NCBI RefSeq assembly: GCF_001570765.1
Contig: NZ_BCSH01000057.1
Location: forward strand, 1-57,767
Direction of reading: 5' to 3'
DNA: 57,767 nucleotides
DNA from: Nocardiopsis listeri NBRC 13360
GTDB taxonomy: Bacteria > Actinomycetota > Actinomycetes > Streptosporangiales > Streptosporangiaceae
Shown here piece after piece: positions 7,845-15,472 of the stretch; within the stretch, counting starts at the first letter, position 1, and each line of letters begins with the position of its first letter. Under the pieces are notes generated by a model, which worked only from the letters and a program-made list of their open reading frames with translations, made no database searches and had not been told where the DNA came from. Made by a program: the position numbers and the translations under genes.

Positions 7845-8138
7845 ATGGTTCGTGAACCACTGACCGAAGAGCAGATCGAGCGAGGCCGTGTCCTGGGCGC
7901 CATGTTGCGGGCGGCCCGGGCGGAGCGCACCATGGTGGACGTCGCCCGCCGTTCCGGGATCTCCGTGGAGACCCTGCGCAAGATCGAGGGCGGACGTATC
8001 CCCACCCCGGCCTTCTTCACCGTCGCGGCCGTCGCCGCGACCCTGGACCTGTCCTTGGACGACCTGTTGCGGCGCACGGACATGGCCGCCGCCCCCGGCA
8101 CGGCTCCCTCGACCCCGCTGCGCGACGTCGCGGTCTGA
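7845..8138 (+). CDS. Small XRE-family HTH transcriptional regulator
   Basis: This 97-residue DNA-binding protein has a single helix-turn-helix domain over residues 11-65. The elements are visible: RGRVLGAMLRAARAE (helix 1), MVDVARRSGIS (helix 2), VETLRKIEGGR (recognition helix), then FFTVAAVAATLDLSLDDLLRR. The short C-terminal tail has no sensor domain. The start follows a TAGACT box by 7 nt. It is divergent from the second methionine aminopeptidase, whose promoter region contains a perfect palindrome, so it probably controls that gene and/or itself. It ends at a hairpin shared with the next, convergent gene. Confidence 0.85.
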   Translation: MVREPLTEEQIERGRVLGAMLRAARAERTMVDVARRSGISVETLRKIEGGRIPTPAFFTVAAVAATLDLSLDDLLRRTDMAAAPGTAPSTPLRDVAV

Positions 8139-8142
8139 AGGC

Positions 8143-8165
8143 CCTCACCCCGCTTCGGGGTGAGG
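8143..8165. terminator. Bidirectional hairpin terminator
   Basis: CCTCACCCCG and CGGGGTGAGG form a perfect 10-bp stem with a CTT loop. The stem includes the stop codon and last codons of the minus-strand pyruvyl transferase-like gene and begins 5 nt after the regulator's stop. Confidence 0.7.
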
Positions 8166-9104
8166 CCCTCCCAGCTCCTCCACCAACCTTCCCACCAGTG
8201 GTGAGACCGGTTCGGTCGCCCTGAGCGCGGCCTCTCGCCTCCCCTCGGTCAGACACCAGTCCCACCACCGGTCCAGGGAAGCGGCGTCGAGCCCTCGCTC
8301 GGCCGTCGAGACCGTCAGCACCGGCCAGTCCCAGGCCCTGCCCTGGTCGGCGACCTTCGCGCCTTCCACCACCGGGTCCACCGCCAGCGCGGGCACGCCG
8401 TTGCGCAGGGCCAGAACGAGTCCGTGCAGGCGGGTCGTCACCACCAGGTCGGTGCGGCGCACCAAGGCGTCGAACTGGGCGGGATCGGCGCAGTGCATCC
8501 AGTCCGTCCGGTCGAGCCTGGTGTCCAGGGGCATGCGCGCGCAGTCCTTGGTGACCAACCACCCGCCGAGGGACTCGTGGATCCGCTCATGCGCCCCGCT
8601 CACGCCGTACTCGGGCTGTCGTGGGGCGGCGCACACCCCGACGACCGGGGGTTCGCGTCCCGGCGGCGCCCCGTGCGCCAGGTCACGCTGGGAGTGTGCT
8701 CCCACCCCATCCCGAGGCAGGACCACGTGGAACCCCAGGTACGCGAGGTCCTCGGGGTCCACGACGGATACCCCCACGGCCACGCGCCGGCAGTGCGCGA
8801 AGCGTCTGTGCAGTTCACGTAGCTGTTCACCGGCGAGCGGCCCGCAGACGAAGACCAGGGCGGAGTAGTCCCGGCCCTGCGCCGCCCTCAGGTCGATCCC
8901 TTCGGGCCTGAAGACGGGGCTCCACGCCACGTCGTGGGGTACTCCGGTCGCCCGAAGTGCCGCGCACACCGTCTCGGCCGCTCCGACGTCGCCCGCCGTC
9001 GCCTCCCCGTGCAGGAAGGAGAACCAGCCCGTCACCAGGACACGTCGGGGTGTCCTCTCCCCCGGTTCGGGCGGCGCTCCCTGACCCCCGTCGGTCTCGC
9101 TCAT
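8145..9104 (-). CDS. Polysaccharide pyruvyl transferase family protein
   Basis: The 319-residue protein shows the GT-B-like layout of the pyruvyl transferase family. The N-terminus is RRVLVTGWFSFLHGEATAGDVGAAE, a loop with Gly-Asp as in family members. The C-terminal motif LVVTTRLHGLVLALRNGVPALAVDP contains the conserved Thr-Arg-Leu-His-Gly. Members attach pyruvate ketals to sugars of exopolysaccharides or cell-wall polymers. The actual acceptor is unknown, and there are no glycosyltransferase neighbours. The ATG at 9104 has a strong GGAGGTGA site. It is expressed alone, convergent with the HTH regulator. Confidence 0.75.
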   Translation of the reverse strand: MSETDGGQGAPPEPGERTPRRVLVTGWFSFLHGEATAGDVGAAETVCAALRATGVPHDVAWSPVFRPEGIDLRAAQGRDYSALVFVCGPLAGEQLRELHRRFAHCRRVAVGVSVVDPEDLAYLGFHVVLPRDGVGAHSQRDLAHGAPPGREPPVVGVCAAPRQPEYGVSGAHERIHESLGGWLVTKDCARMPLDTRLDRTDWMHCADPAQFDALVRRTDLVVTTRLHGLVLALRNGVPALAVDPVVEGAKVADQGRAWDWPVLTVSTAERGLDAASLDRWWDWCLTEGRREAALRATEPVSPLVGRLVEELGGPHPEAG

Positions 9105-9299
9105 TCACTCACCTCCATGGTGGCCGGATGATTTCCGTCTCCGGTGACCCCGAAACAGGACGTCGGTAGCGCCCGGGAACCTACTACCTTTGGACTCATC
9201 ACACCTGTGTCCGGGCGTGTTCGGTCCGCCGGTGTACGCGCTGGTGGTAGTCACGTGGGGACGCGGGTGCGCGTCGAAGAACGACCACAGGGGGAGCAC

Positions 9300-11276
9300 A
9301 TGAGCGAACAGGCACCGCTGAAGCCGAACGAGGCCGAGCTACGCGGCCTGTTGGACGGACGCTGGGCCAACGTGCGCGAAAAGGCCCGCGACGTCATCCG
9401 AGGCGACATGTACGCCCCGGTGCACGGCCTGTCCATGGAGGATCACCGCGCCCGCACCCTCGAACAGCTCCAGGCCTTGGCCGCCACCGACATGCCCGCC
9501 TACGGCTTCCCGAAGTCGGTCGGCGGGGCCGACGACGTCGGTGCCTCCGTGGTCGCGTTCGAGATGCTCGTCGCCGACATGTCCCTCATGGTGAAGATGG
9601 GCGTGCAGTTCGGTCTGTTCGGTGGGGCCATCAGCGCCCTGGGCACCGACGACCACCATCAGCGCTACCTGCCGGGCGTCATGAGCGTGGAGCTGCCCGG
9701 TTGCTTCGCGATGACCGAGACCGGTCACGGTTCGGACGTTCAGCGGTTGCGCACCACCGCCACCTACGACCCCGCCACCGAGGAGTTCGTGGTCCACACG
9801 CCCGACGAGTCGGCGCGCAAGGACTACATCGGCAACGCGGCCCGGGACGGGCGCGCGGCCGTGGTCTTCGCCCAGCTGCGCACCCCCGGCCCGGACGGCC
9901 CGGACGACCTGGTCGAGCACGGTGTGCACGCCCTGATGGTGCCGATCCGCGACGAGAAGGGCGACCCGCTGCCCGGGATCACCGTCGAGGACTGCGGCCC
10001 CAAGGCCGGCCTCAACGGGGTCGACAACGGACGACTGTGGTTCGACCAGGTGCGGGTGCCGCGCACCGACCTGCTCAACCGGTACGGCGACGTCGCCGCG
10101 GACGGAACCTACTCCAGCCCGATCGAGAGCCCCAACCGTCGGTTCTTCACCATGTTGGGCACCCTCATCCGTGGTCGGATCAGTGTGGCCGGGGGCGCCG
10201 GCACCGCCACCAAGGCGGCGCTGGCCATCGCGATCCGTTACTCCGACACCCGTCGCCAGTTCACCCGCCCCGCCACCGAGGACCGCCCCGAGCAGGAAGT
10301 GAGGGTCCTCGACTACCTGGCCCAACAGCGCAAGCTGCTGCCGGCGCTGGCCCGCACCTACGCCCTGCACTTCGCCCAGGAGGAGCTGGTCACCCGACTG
10401 CACGAGCTCTCCCGCGACACCGAACGCGACGAACACGCCCAGCGGGAACTGGAGTCGCGCGCGGCCGGCCTGAAGGCGATCTCGACCTGGCACGCCACCG
10501 CGACCATCCAGACCGCCCGCGAGGCGTGCGGTGGCTCGGGCTACATGGCGGAGAACCGGATCCCGCAGCTCAAGGCGGACTCGGACATCTTCACCACGTT
10601 CGAGGGCGACAACACGGTCCTGTTGCAGCAGCTGGCCAAGGCGATGCTGACCAACTTCAAGGACAACTTCGGCGACCTGGACCAGATGGGACTGGCCAAG
10701 TTCATGGCCGGCAAGGTGTTCGAGAACGTCATCGAGCGCACCGCCGCCATCCCATTGATCGAACGGCTCATCGCCGCCGCCCCGGGCCGCAGCGACGAGG
10801 CGGGGCTGTACAACCGGGGCTGGCACCTGGAGCTGTTCGAGGACCGGGAGAAGCACGTCCTCGAAAGTCTGGCGGCGCGTCTGCGCCGGTCCCGCAAGGA
10901 CGGCAGTGACGCCTTCGACGTGTTCAACCAGGCCCAGGACCACGTCCTGGAGGCCGCGCGGGCGCACATGGACCGGGTGGTCCTGGAGGCGTTCGTGGCG
11001 GCCATCGACCGTTGCGGTGACAAGTCCACCACCAAGCTCCTCAACCGGGTGTGCGACCTGTACGTGCTCTCGGTGGTCGAGGAGAACAACGGCTGGTTCC
11101 TGGAGCACGAGCGGCTCTCCACCGCTCGTTCCAAGGCCGTCACGGCGGCCGTCAACGACCTGTGCCAGGGTCTGCGGCCCTACGCGGTCCAGCTGGTGGA
11201 CGCGTTCGGTCTGCGCGACGAGTGGTTGGGCGCCCCGATCGCGCTGGGCGCCGAACACCGCCGCCAGGGCGAATAA
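9300..11276 (+). CDS. Large acyl-CoA dehydrogenase/acyl-CoA oxidase-like flavoprotein
   Basis: This 658-residue FAD enzyme oxidises acyl-CoA at the alpha-beta bond. The N-terminal half has the ACAD signature CFAMTETGHGSDVQ and a beta-domain. The helical domain follows, with YSDTRRQF and the motif CGGSGYMAENRIPQLKADSD...TTFEGDNTVL. The Phe-Glu-Gly-Asp-Asn-Thr stretch and the extra 200 C-terminal residues resemble the acyl-CoA oxidase branch more than ordinary 380-residue dehydrogenases, so it may be oxygen-reactive (inference). The ATG at 9300 has AGGGGGAG 5 nt upstream. It is a single-gene unit ending at a strong hairpin. Chain-length preference is not predictable. Confidence 0.85.
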   Translation: MSEQAPLKPNEAELRGLLDGRWANVREKARDVIRGDMYAPVHGLSMEDHRARTLEQLQALAATDMPAYGFPKSVGGADDVGASVVAFEMLVADMSLMVKMGVQFGLFGGAISALGTDDHHQRYLPGVMSVELPGCFAMTETGHGSDVQRLRTTATYDPATEEFVVHTPDESARKDYIGNAARDGRAAVVFAQLRTPGPDGPDDLVEHGVHALMVPIRDEKGDPLPGITVEDCGPKAGLNGVDNGRLWFDQVRVPRTDLLNRYGDVAADGTYSSPIESPNRRFFTMLGTLIRGRISVAGGAGTATKAALAIAIRYSDTRRQFTRPATEDRPEQEVRVLDYLAQQRKLLPALARTYALHFAQEELVTRLHELSRDTERDEHAQRELESRAAGLKAISTWHATATIQTAREACGGSGYMAENRIPQLKADSDIFTTFEGDNTVLLQQLAKAMLTNFKDNFGDLDQMGLAKFMAGKVFENVIERTAAIPLIERLIAAAPGRSDEAGLYNRGWHLELFEDREKHVLESLAARLRRSRKDGSDAFDVFNQAQDHVLEAARAHMDRVVLEAFVAAIDRCGDKSTTKLLNRVCDLYVLSVVEENNGWFLEHERLSTARSKAVTAAVNDLCQGLRPYAVQLVDAFGLRDEWLGAPIALGAEHRRQGE

Positions 11277-11312
11277 GGACCGACCCGCGCCGTACTCCCC
11301 GGTACGAACGCA

Positions 11313-11361
11313 CGGGCGCCCCATGTCCACCGGGTTCCGACCTGGGGCCGTGGGGCGCCCG
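11313..11361 (+). terminator. Terminator of the acyl-CoA dehydrogenase gene
   Basis: CGGGCGCCCCA (11313-11323) pairs perfectly with TGGGGCGCCCG (11351-11361), an 11-bp stem with a 27-nt loop. It starts 36 nt after the stop. Confidence 0.65.
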
Positions 11362-11434
11362 CTTCGTTGCTCCCCTTCCCCCCCGATCGCCCATCGGTCT
11401 AACCTGATTCATCTTCATGTTAGGCAGGTCACAC

Positions 11435-12727
11435 GTGCGCACACCCCCCGCGCCCTCTTCCCCTTCCTCGCCCGAGCAGCCCGTACCCGCGGCCCTCACC
11501 GAGCCCACCCGTCCCGTCCGCGCCCTGTGGGTGGCCGGGATCAGCCTGGCCAACCTCGGCATGTGGATGGCGTTCTTCGGCCCCCTCCAGGTGCTGTTGC
11601 CCGAACAGATCGGCCGGATCGTCCCCGCCGACAAGGAGACCGTCCTGGCGTGGGTGACCGGGGTGGGCGCCACCATGGCACTCATCGCCACCCCTCTGGC
11701 CGGCGCCCTGTCGGACCGCACCACCGGTCGTCTGGGCCGCCGACGTCCCTGGGTGCTGACCGGAGCGGTGCTCGGCGCTGCGGGGCTGGTGGTACTGGGC
11801 ACCCAGGACACCGTCTGGGGCGTCCTGCTGGGCTGGTCGTTCGTACAGACCGCGCTTTCCTGCCTGAACGCCACCCTGCTCGCCGCGGTCCCCGACCACG
11901 TGCCCCGGAGCCAGCGCGGAGCGGTCTCCGGGTGGATCGGCGTCCCCCAGTCCGCCGGCGTGGTCGCCGCCGTGGTGCTGGTGACCATCGTGGTCACCGA
12001 GATCGCCCCCGGCTACACGCTCATCGGGGTGCTCACCCTGGTCCTCGCGCTGCCGTTCGCGCTGCTCGCACCCGATCCGCCGCTGCCGCGCGCGGCACGC
12101 CCACCCTGGCGCGGCATGCTGCGCGGACTGTGGGTGTCGCCCCGCCGGCACCCGGACTTCGGGTGGGCGTTCCTGACCCGGTTCCTCATCGGCACCGGCA
12201 ACGCCATGTTCATCCTGTACCTGTTGTACTTCCTGCGCGACGCCGTGGGCTACGAGGAACTCTTCCCGGGGTCCTCCGCCACGGACGGGCTGCTCACGCT
12301 GATCCTGGTGTACACGGCGGCGGTGGTGGCCACCACCGTGGTGGCGGGCCTGATCTCGGACCGAATCGGCCGACGTCGCGTCATGGTCGCCTTGGCGGGC
12401 GTGGTCATGGGCGTACCGGCGTTCATGGTGGCCCTCTCCCCCACCTGGCCGACCCTGCTGGTGTGCGCGGTGGTGCTGGGTGTGGGCTTCGGTGTGTTCC
12501 TGTCCGTGGACAACGCCCTGGTCACCGAGGTGCTGCCAAGCGCCGAGGGACGCGCCAAGGACCTGGGGATCGTCAACATCGCCGGCTCCGGACCACAGGT
12601 GATCGCCCCGGCGCTGGCCGGCCCGATCGTGGTGCACCTGGGCGGCTACCCGGTGCTGTACACCGTGTGCGGCCTGGTCTCCCTGCTCGGCGCGGCCGTC
12701 GTGTGGAAGATCAAGGGGGTCCGCTGA
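11435..12727 (+). CDS. MFS transporter
   Basis: This 430-residue inner-membrane protein has about 12 hydrophobic segments and typical MFS loops: DRTTGRLGRRRPW after TM2 and the mirrored SDRIGRRRVM in the second half. The N-terminal tail is proline-rich. The first-half loop and WMAFFGPLQVLLPEQI resemble the sugar-cation (SLC45-like) symporters, but the substrate is unknown. I prefer GTG 11435 because GGCAGG lies 6 nt upstream and TAACCT (11400-11405) would give a transcript start near 11412. An in-frame ATG at 11417 is the alternative and would add six residues. The gene is followed by a decayed minus-strand gene. Confidence 0.85.
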   Translation: MRTPPAPSSPSSPEQPVPAALTEPTRPVRALWVAGISLANLGMWMAFFGPLQVLLPEQIGRIVPADKETVLAWVTGVGATMALIATPLAGALSDRTTGRLGRRRPWVLTGAVLGAAGLVVLGTQDTVWGVLLGWSFVQTALSCLNATLLAAVPDHVPRSQRGAVSGWIGVPQSAGVVAAVVLVTIVVTEIAPGYTLIGVLTLVLALPFALLAPDPPLPRAARPPWRGMLRGLWVSPRRHPDFGWAFLTRFLIGTGNAMFILYLLYFLRDAVGYEELFPGSSATDGLLTLILVYTAAVVATTVVAGLISDRIGRRRVMVALAGVVMGVPAFMVALSPTWPTLLVCAVVLGVGFGVFLSVDNALVTEVLPSAEGRAKDLGIVNIAGSGPQVIAPALAGPIVVHLGGYPVLYTVCGLVSLLGAAVVWKIKGVR

Positions 12728-12751
12728 GCCGCCCGGCACCCGCCCGGCGGA

Positions 12752-12938
12752 TCAGCGCGCCCAGCGTAGGCAGGCGTAGGTGACCACGAAGAACAGCACG
12801 CCGAACAATGCCCCGTAGGCGAGCGCCTAGAGCCAGGTGTCCCCCATCAGGGCGCGCAACGGCACCAGGACGACGGCGGAGATCACCGCGGGCCCGGCCG
12901 CGTTCGGCAGCGGCCGTCGGGCGGGTTCGGGGGGGCAC
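12752..12938 (-). pseudogene. Broken small two-segment membrane protein gene
   Basis: A GTG at 12938 has a good GAAGGAG site 6 nt upstream. Reading through a run of seven C residues gives a non-membrane frame. If the run had six C residues, the frame would give an N-terminal tail, then the hydrophobic segment AGPAVISAVVLVPLRALMG, then ALAYGALFGVLFFVVTYACL and a TGA at 12752, about 61 residues in all. An in-frame TAG at 12829-12827 also interrupts this frame between the two hydrophobic segments. The gene therefore has two lesions and is probably dead, unless both are sequencing errors. It starts 22 nt after the stop of the gene at 12961-13590 and looks like its former operon partner. Confidence 0.6.
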
Positions 12939-12960
12939 GCGTGGCTCCTTCGCGCGGACT

Positions 12961-13590
12961 TCAGTCGGTGACGGCGTCCAGCGAACCGGTGTCGGACCGG
13001 GACATCCCGGCGACCTCCTCACCGCGCCGGCGGGCCGGTTCCCACCACCACCAATGCGTCTCGGGCACCCAGGTGGGGATCTCCTCGACGCTGGTCGGCG
13101 CGGCCTCGGCGGCCACCGCCTCCAAGGCGTCGTCGATGCGCGGGATGGACTCCAGGTCGCCCGGGCGCATACAGCGTTCCCACGGCACGAACTCGTCGCC
13201 GAGGATCTGGAGCATGGAGCGGCGCCAGCACGCCGCGCGGTAACCCTCGTGCCTGCCGTTGTCGGCCGCGGTCTGGGTCCGCACCACGTACAGGCCCATC
13301 CTGTCGGGGTTGCTGCCGCTGACCAGGAGTTCGGAGAGGGTGGCGATGAGGTTCTGTCCGCCCTGGGAGCGGCGTTCGGACCGGTCGGTGGCCCGGTACA
13401 GGTCGAAGAGCCGGGCGAAGGCCGTGTCCATCAGGGCGTCACGGTCCCGACGCCGTGCGGCGCTCTCCGCGAACGCGTCCACCGCCCGCCTGGCCAGGCC
13501 GGGGAGGTCCCTGCCCGTATCCGCACCCACCGACGCACCGCCTTGTCCATCGAACCCGTCATGGCCGGGCCGAGGTGAGACCCGGCCCAC
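12961..13590 (-). CDS. Conserved-type hypothetical cytoplasmic protein
   Basis: I do not recognise this 209-residue protein. It has no signal peptide or membrane segment. The first 100 residues are alpha-helical and Arg-rich (RDALMDTAFARLFDLYRATDRSER). The middle part has LYVVRTQTAADNG and CWRRSMLQILGDEFVPWERCMRPGDLESIPRIDDALE. The C-terminus has an odd run of four tryptophans (HWWWWEP). The GTG at 13590 is chosen because TATGAT lies exactly 6 nt before it. The frame is open upstream to 13698, but that would overlap tetR. The partner downstream was probably the decayed membrane protein gene at 12752-12938. Confidence 0.6.
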   Translation of the reverse strand: MGRVSPRPGHDGFDGQGGASVGADTGRDLPGLARRAVDAFAESAARRRDRDALMDTAFARLFDLYRATDRSERRSQGGQNLIATLSELLVSGSNPDRMGLYVVRTQTAADNGRHEGYRAACWRRSMLQILGDEFVPWERCMRPGDLESIPRIDDALEAVAAEAAPTSVEEIPTWVPETHWWWWEPARRRGEEVAGMSRSDTGSLDAVTD

Positions 13591-13596
13591 TTCACG

Positions 13597-13602
13597 ATCA
13601 TA
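13597..13602 (-). promoter_or_regulatory. -10 box of the 12961-13590 gene (leaderless start)
   Basis: On the minus strand TATGAT is followed by 6 nt and the GTG start at 13590. It lies inside the 41-nt gap after tetR, so this gene has its own promoter. Confidence 0.55.
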
Positions 13603-13631
13603 ATCCCGGCGATGCCGGAGCGGATAGGAGG

Positions 13632-14267
13632 TTACCGCCTGGTATCCGCTTCTGGCACGTCCTCGCCGCGCAGGGTGTGTTCGAGCATGCGGGCCCACTG
13701 ACCGACGACACGGCGGCGTCGTGCCCGGTCATCGGTGAGGAGGTTGGCCAACCCCAGCCCGCGGGCCAGGTCCAGGGTGGCCTGGACCGCCTCCCGGGTC
13801 CCGGGGACCGACTCGTCGGCGTCGAGCAGGTCCACCACCGCGTGGTGCAACTCCCGCCCCACCTGTTCCTCCAGGGGGATGAGCTGGGCGCTCAGGGCCG
13901 GCTCTCCGGCCGCTGCCGCCCACAACTGAAGGGCGGCGTCGAAGTCGGGGCCGCTGAAGGCGTCCACCACCATCTGCACCACGGCCTCGGTGCGTCCCGG
14001 CCCCGCCTGAACGGACGCCGCCCGCCGACGCAGGTCGGCGCCACGGCTGTCGACCATGTGCCGCAGCGCCGCCAGCAGTAGTTCCTCCCTCGTCGGGAAG
14101 TGGTGCTGGGCGGCGCCGCGGGAGACCCCGGCGCGTTCGGCGACGGCGCTCACCGTCGCGCCGGGAACCCCGCGTTCGGCCAGGCAGGCGACGGCCGCGT
14201 CCATCAGCCTGGCCCGGGTGAGCCGGCTGCGTTCCTGTCTGGGTCCACGGTCCGGTGCCGTCTCCAC
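13632..14267 (-). CDS. TetR-family regulator of the AtuA/acyl-CoA carboxylase operon
   Basis: This 211-residue repressor has an N-terminal HTH (LTRARLMDAAVACLAERG, then TVSAVAERAGVSRGAAQHHFPTREELLLAAL) and a helical ligand-binding C-terminus with an aromatic/acidic core (FDAALQLWAAAAGEPALS). It starts with GTG at 14267, after AAGGGAGAAGG, 32 nt behind the acyl-CoA dehydrogenase stop. It is the last gene of a five-gene minus-strand operon (AtuA-like, carboxylase beta, alpha, dehydrogenase). By analogy with AtuR/LiuR-type systems it probably senses an acyl-CoA intermediate and controls the operon. I found no clear palindrome at the operon's promoter, so its operator is unknown. Confidence 0.87.
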   Translation of the reverse strand: METAPDRGPRQERSRLTRARLMDAAVACLAERGVPGATVSAVAERAGVSRGAAQHHFPTREELLLAALRHMVDSRGADLRRRAASVQAGPGRTEAVVQMVVDAFSGPDFDAALQLWAAAAGEPALSAQLIPLEEQVGRELHHAVVDLLDADESVPGTREAVQATLDLARGLGLANLLTDDRARRRRVVGQWARMLEHTLRGEDVPEADTRR

Positions 14268-14299
14268 TCGCGCCTTCTCCCTTGAACTTCCCTTGGACG

Positions 14300-15472
14300 T
14301 CAGTACGACTTGGGCAACCCCAGGGACTGCTGGGCCACGTAGTTGAGGATCATCTCGCGGCTCACCGGGGCGATTCGAGCCAACCGTGAGGCGGCGATCA
14401 TCGCTCCCAGCCCGTACTCGCTCGCCAGCCCGTTGCCGCCCAGGGTCTGCACGGCCTGGTCCACCGAACGCACGCACACCTCGGCGGCGGCGTACTTGGC
14501 CATGTTGGCCGCCTCCCCTGCGCCCGCGTCGTCGCCGGCATCGTAGCGGAGCGCGGCGTAGTGGGTCATCAGTCGCGCCTGCTCCATCTCGATCTTGATC
14601 TGCGCGAGCGGGTGCGCCAGCCCCTGGTGGGCGCCGATGGGCCGGTCCCGCCACACCACGCGTTCCTTGGCGTAGGAGACCGCCTGGTCGAGCGCGTGTC
14701 GGGCGAAGCCGGTGGAGAAGGCGGCCGCCATGATGCGTTCGGGGTTGAGTCCGGCGAACAGTTGTCGGAGTCCGGCGTCGGGGTCGCCGACCAGGGCGTC
14801 GGCGGGGAGGCGCACGTCGTCCATGAACAGTTGGAACTGGTGGTCGGGGCTGACGATGTCCATCTCGATCCGCCGGGCCTCGAAGCCGGGGGTCTCGGTG
14901 GGGACGATGAACAGCGCGGCGGACAGTCTTCCCGTGTCGGAGTCCTCGACGCGGCCGACCACGAGCACGGCGTCGGCGACGTCGACCCCGGAGATGAAGG
15001 TCTTGCGGCCGTTGAGCACCCATTCGTCACCGTCGCGTCGGGCGGTGGTGGTGATGCGGTGGGAATTGGAGCCCGCGTCGGGTTCGGTGATGGCGAACGC
15101 CATGATGGTCTCTCCGCTCGCCAGCCCGGGCAGCCGGCTCCGTCGCTGCTCCGGAGTGCCGAAGCGGGACAGGACGGTGCCGCAGATGGCCGGGGAGACG
15201 ACCATCATCAGGGTGGGACAGCCGGCGGCGCCGAACTCCTCCATGACGGCGGCCAGGTCGCCGATGCCGCCACCGCCACCGCCGTACTCCTCGGGGATGT
15301 TGACGCCCAGGTAGCCGAGTTCGCCGGCCTCCTTCCACAGTTCGCTCATGTAGGCGCCCTCAGCGGCCTTGGCCCTGGTGTACTCGGGTCCGTATCGGGA
15401 GGCCAGGGCTGCGACGGCGGCCCTGAGTTCGACGCGTTCGGCGGGTTCGTCGAAGGTCATGGCACCGGTCAC
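14300..15472 (-). CDS. Acyl-CoA dehydrogenase of the AtuA-type operon
   Basis: This is a 390-residue FAD acyl-CoA dehydrogenase. Visible are AFAITEPDAGSNSH, WVLNGRKTFISG, the helical domain with AQIKIEMEQARLMTHYAALRYDAG, and VQTLGGNGLASEYGLG. The C-terminus ends REMILNYVAQQSLGLPKSY. The usual Tyr-Glu-Gly-Thr segment that carries the catalytic Glu in MCAD-like enzymes is missing (here RIAPVSREMI), so the base must lie elsewhere, as in some AtuD/LiuA-related enzymes, or the enzyme is atypical. The GTG at 15472 overlaps the carboxylase alpha stop (GTGA) and has AGGAAGGA upstream. An ATG lies four codons on. The substrate is probably the saturated precursor of the carboxylase substrate. Confidence 0.88.
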   Translation of the reverse strand: MTGAMTFDEPAERVELRAAVAALASRYGPEYTRAKAAEGAYMSELWKEAGELGYLGVNIPEEYGGGGGGIGDLAAVMEEFGAAGCPTLMMVVSPAICGTVLSRFGTPEQRRSRLPGLASGETIMAFAITEPDAGSNSHRITTTARRDGDEWVLNGRKTFISGVDVADAVLVVGRVEDSDTGRLSAALFIVPTETPGFEARRIEMDIVSPDHQFQLFMDDVRLPADALVGDPDAGLRQLFAGLNPERIMAAAFSTGFARHALDQAVSYAKERVVWRDRPIGAHQGLAHPLAQIKIEMEQARLMTHYAALRYDAGDDAGAGEAANMAKYAAAEVCVRSVDQAVQTLGGNGLASEYGLGAMIAASRLARIAPVSREMILNYVAQQSLGLPKSY

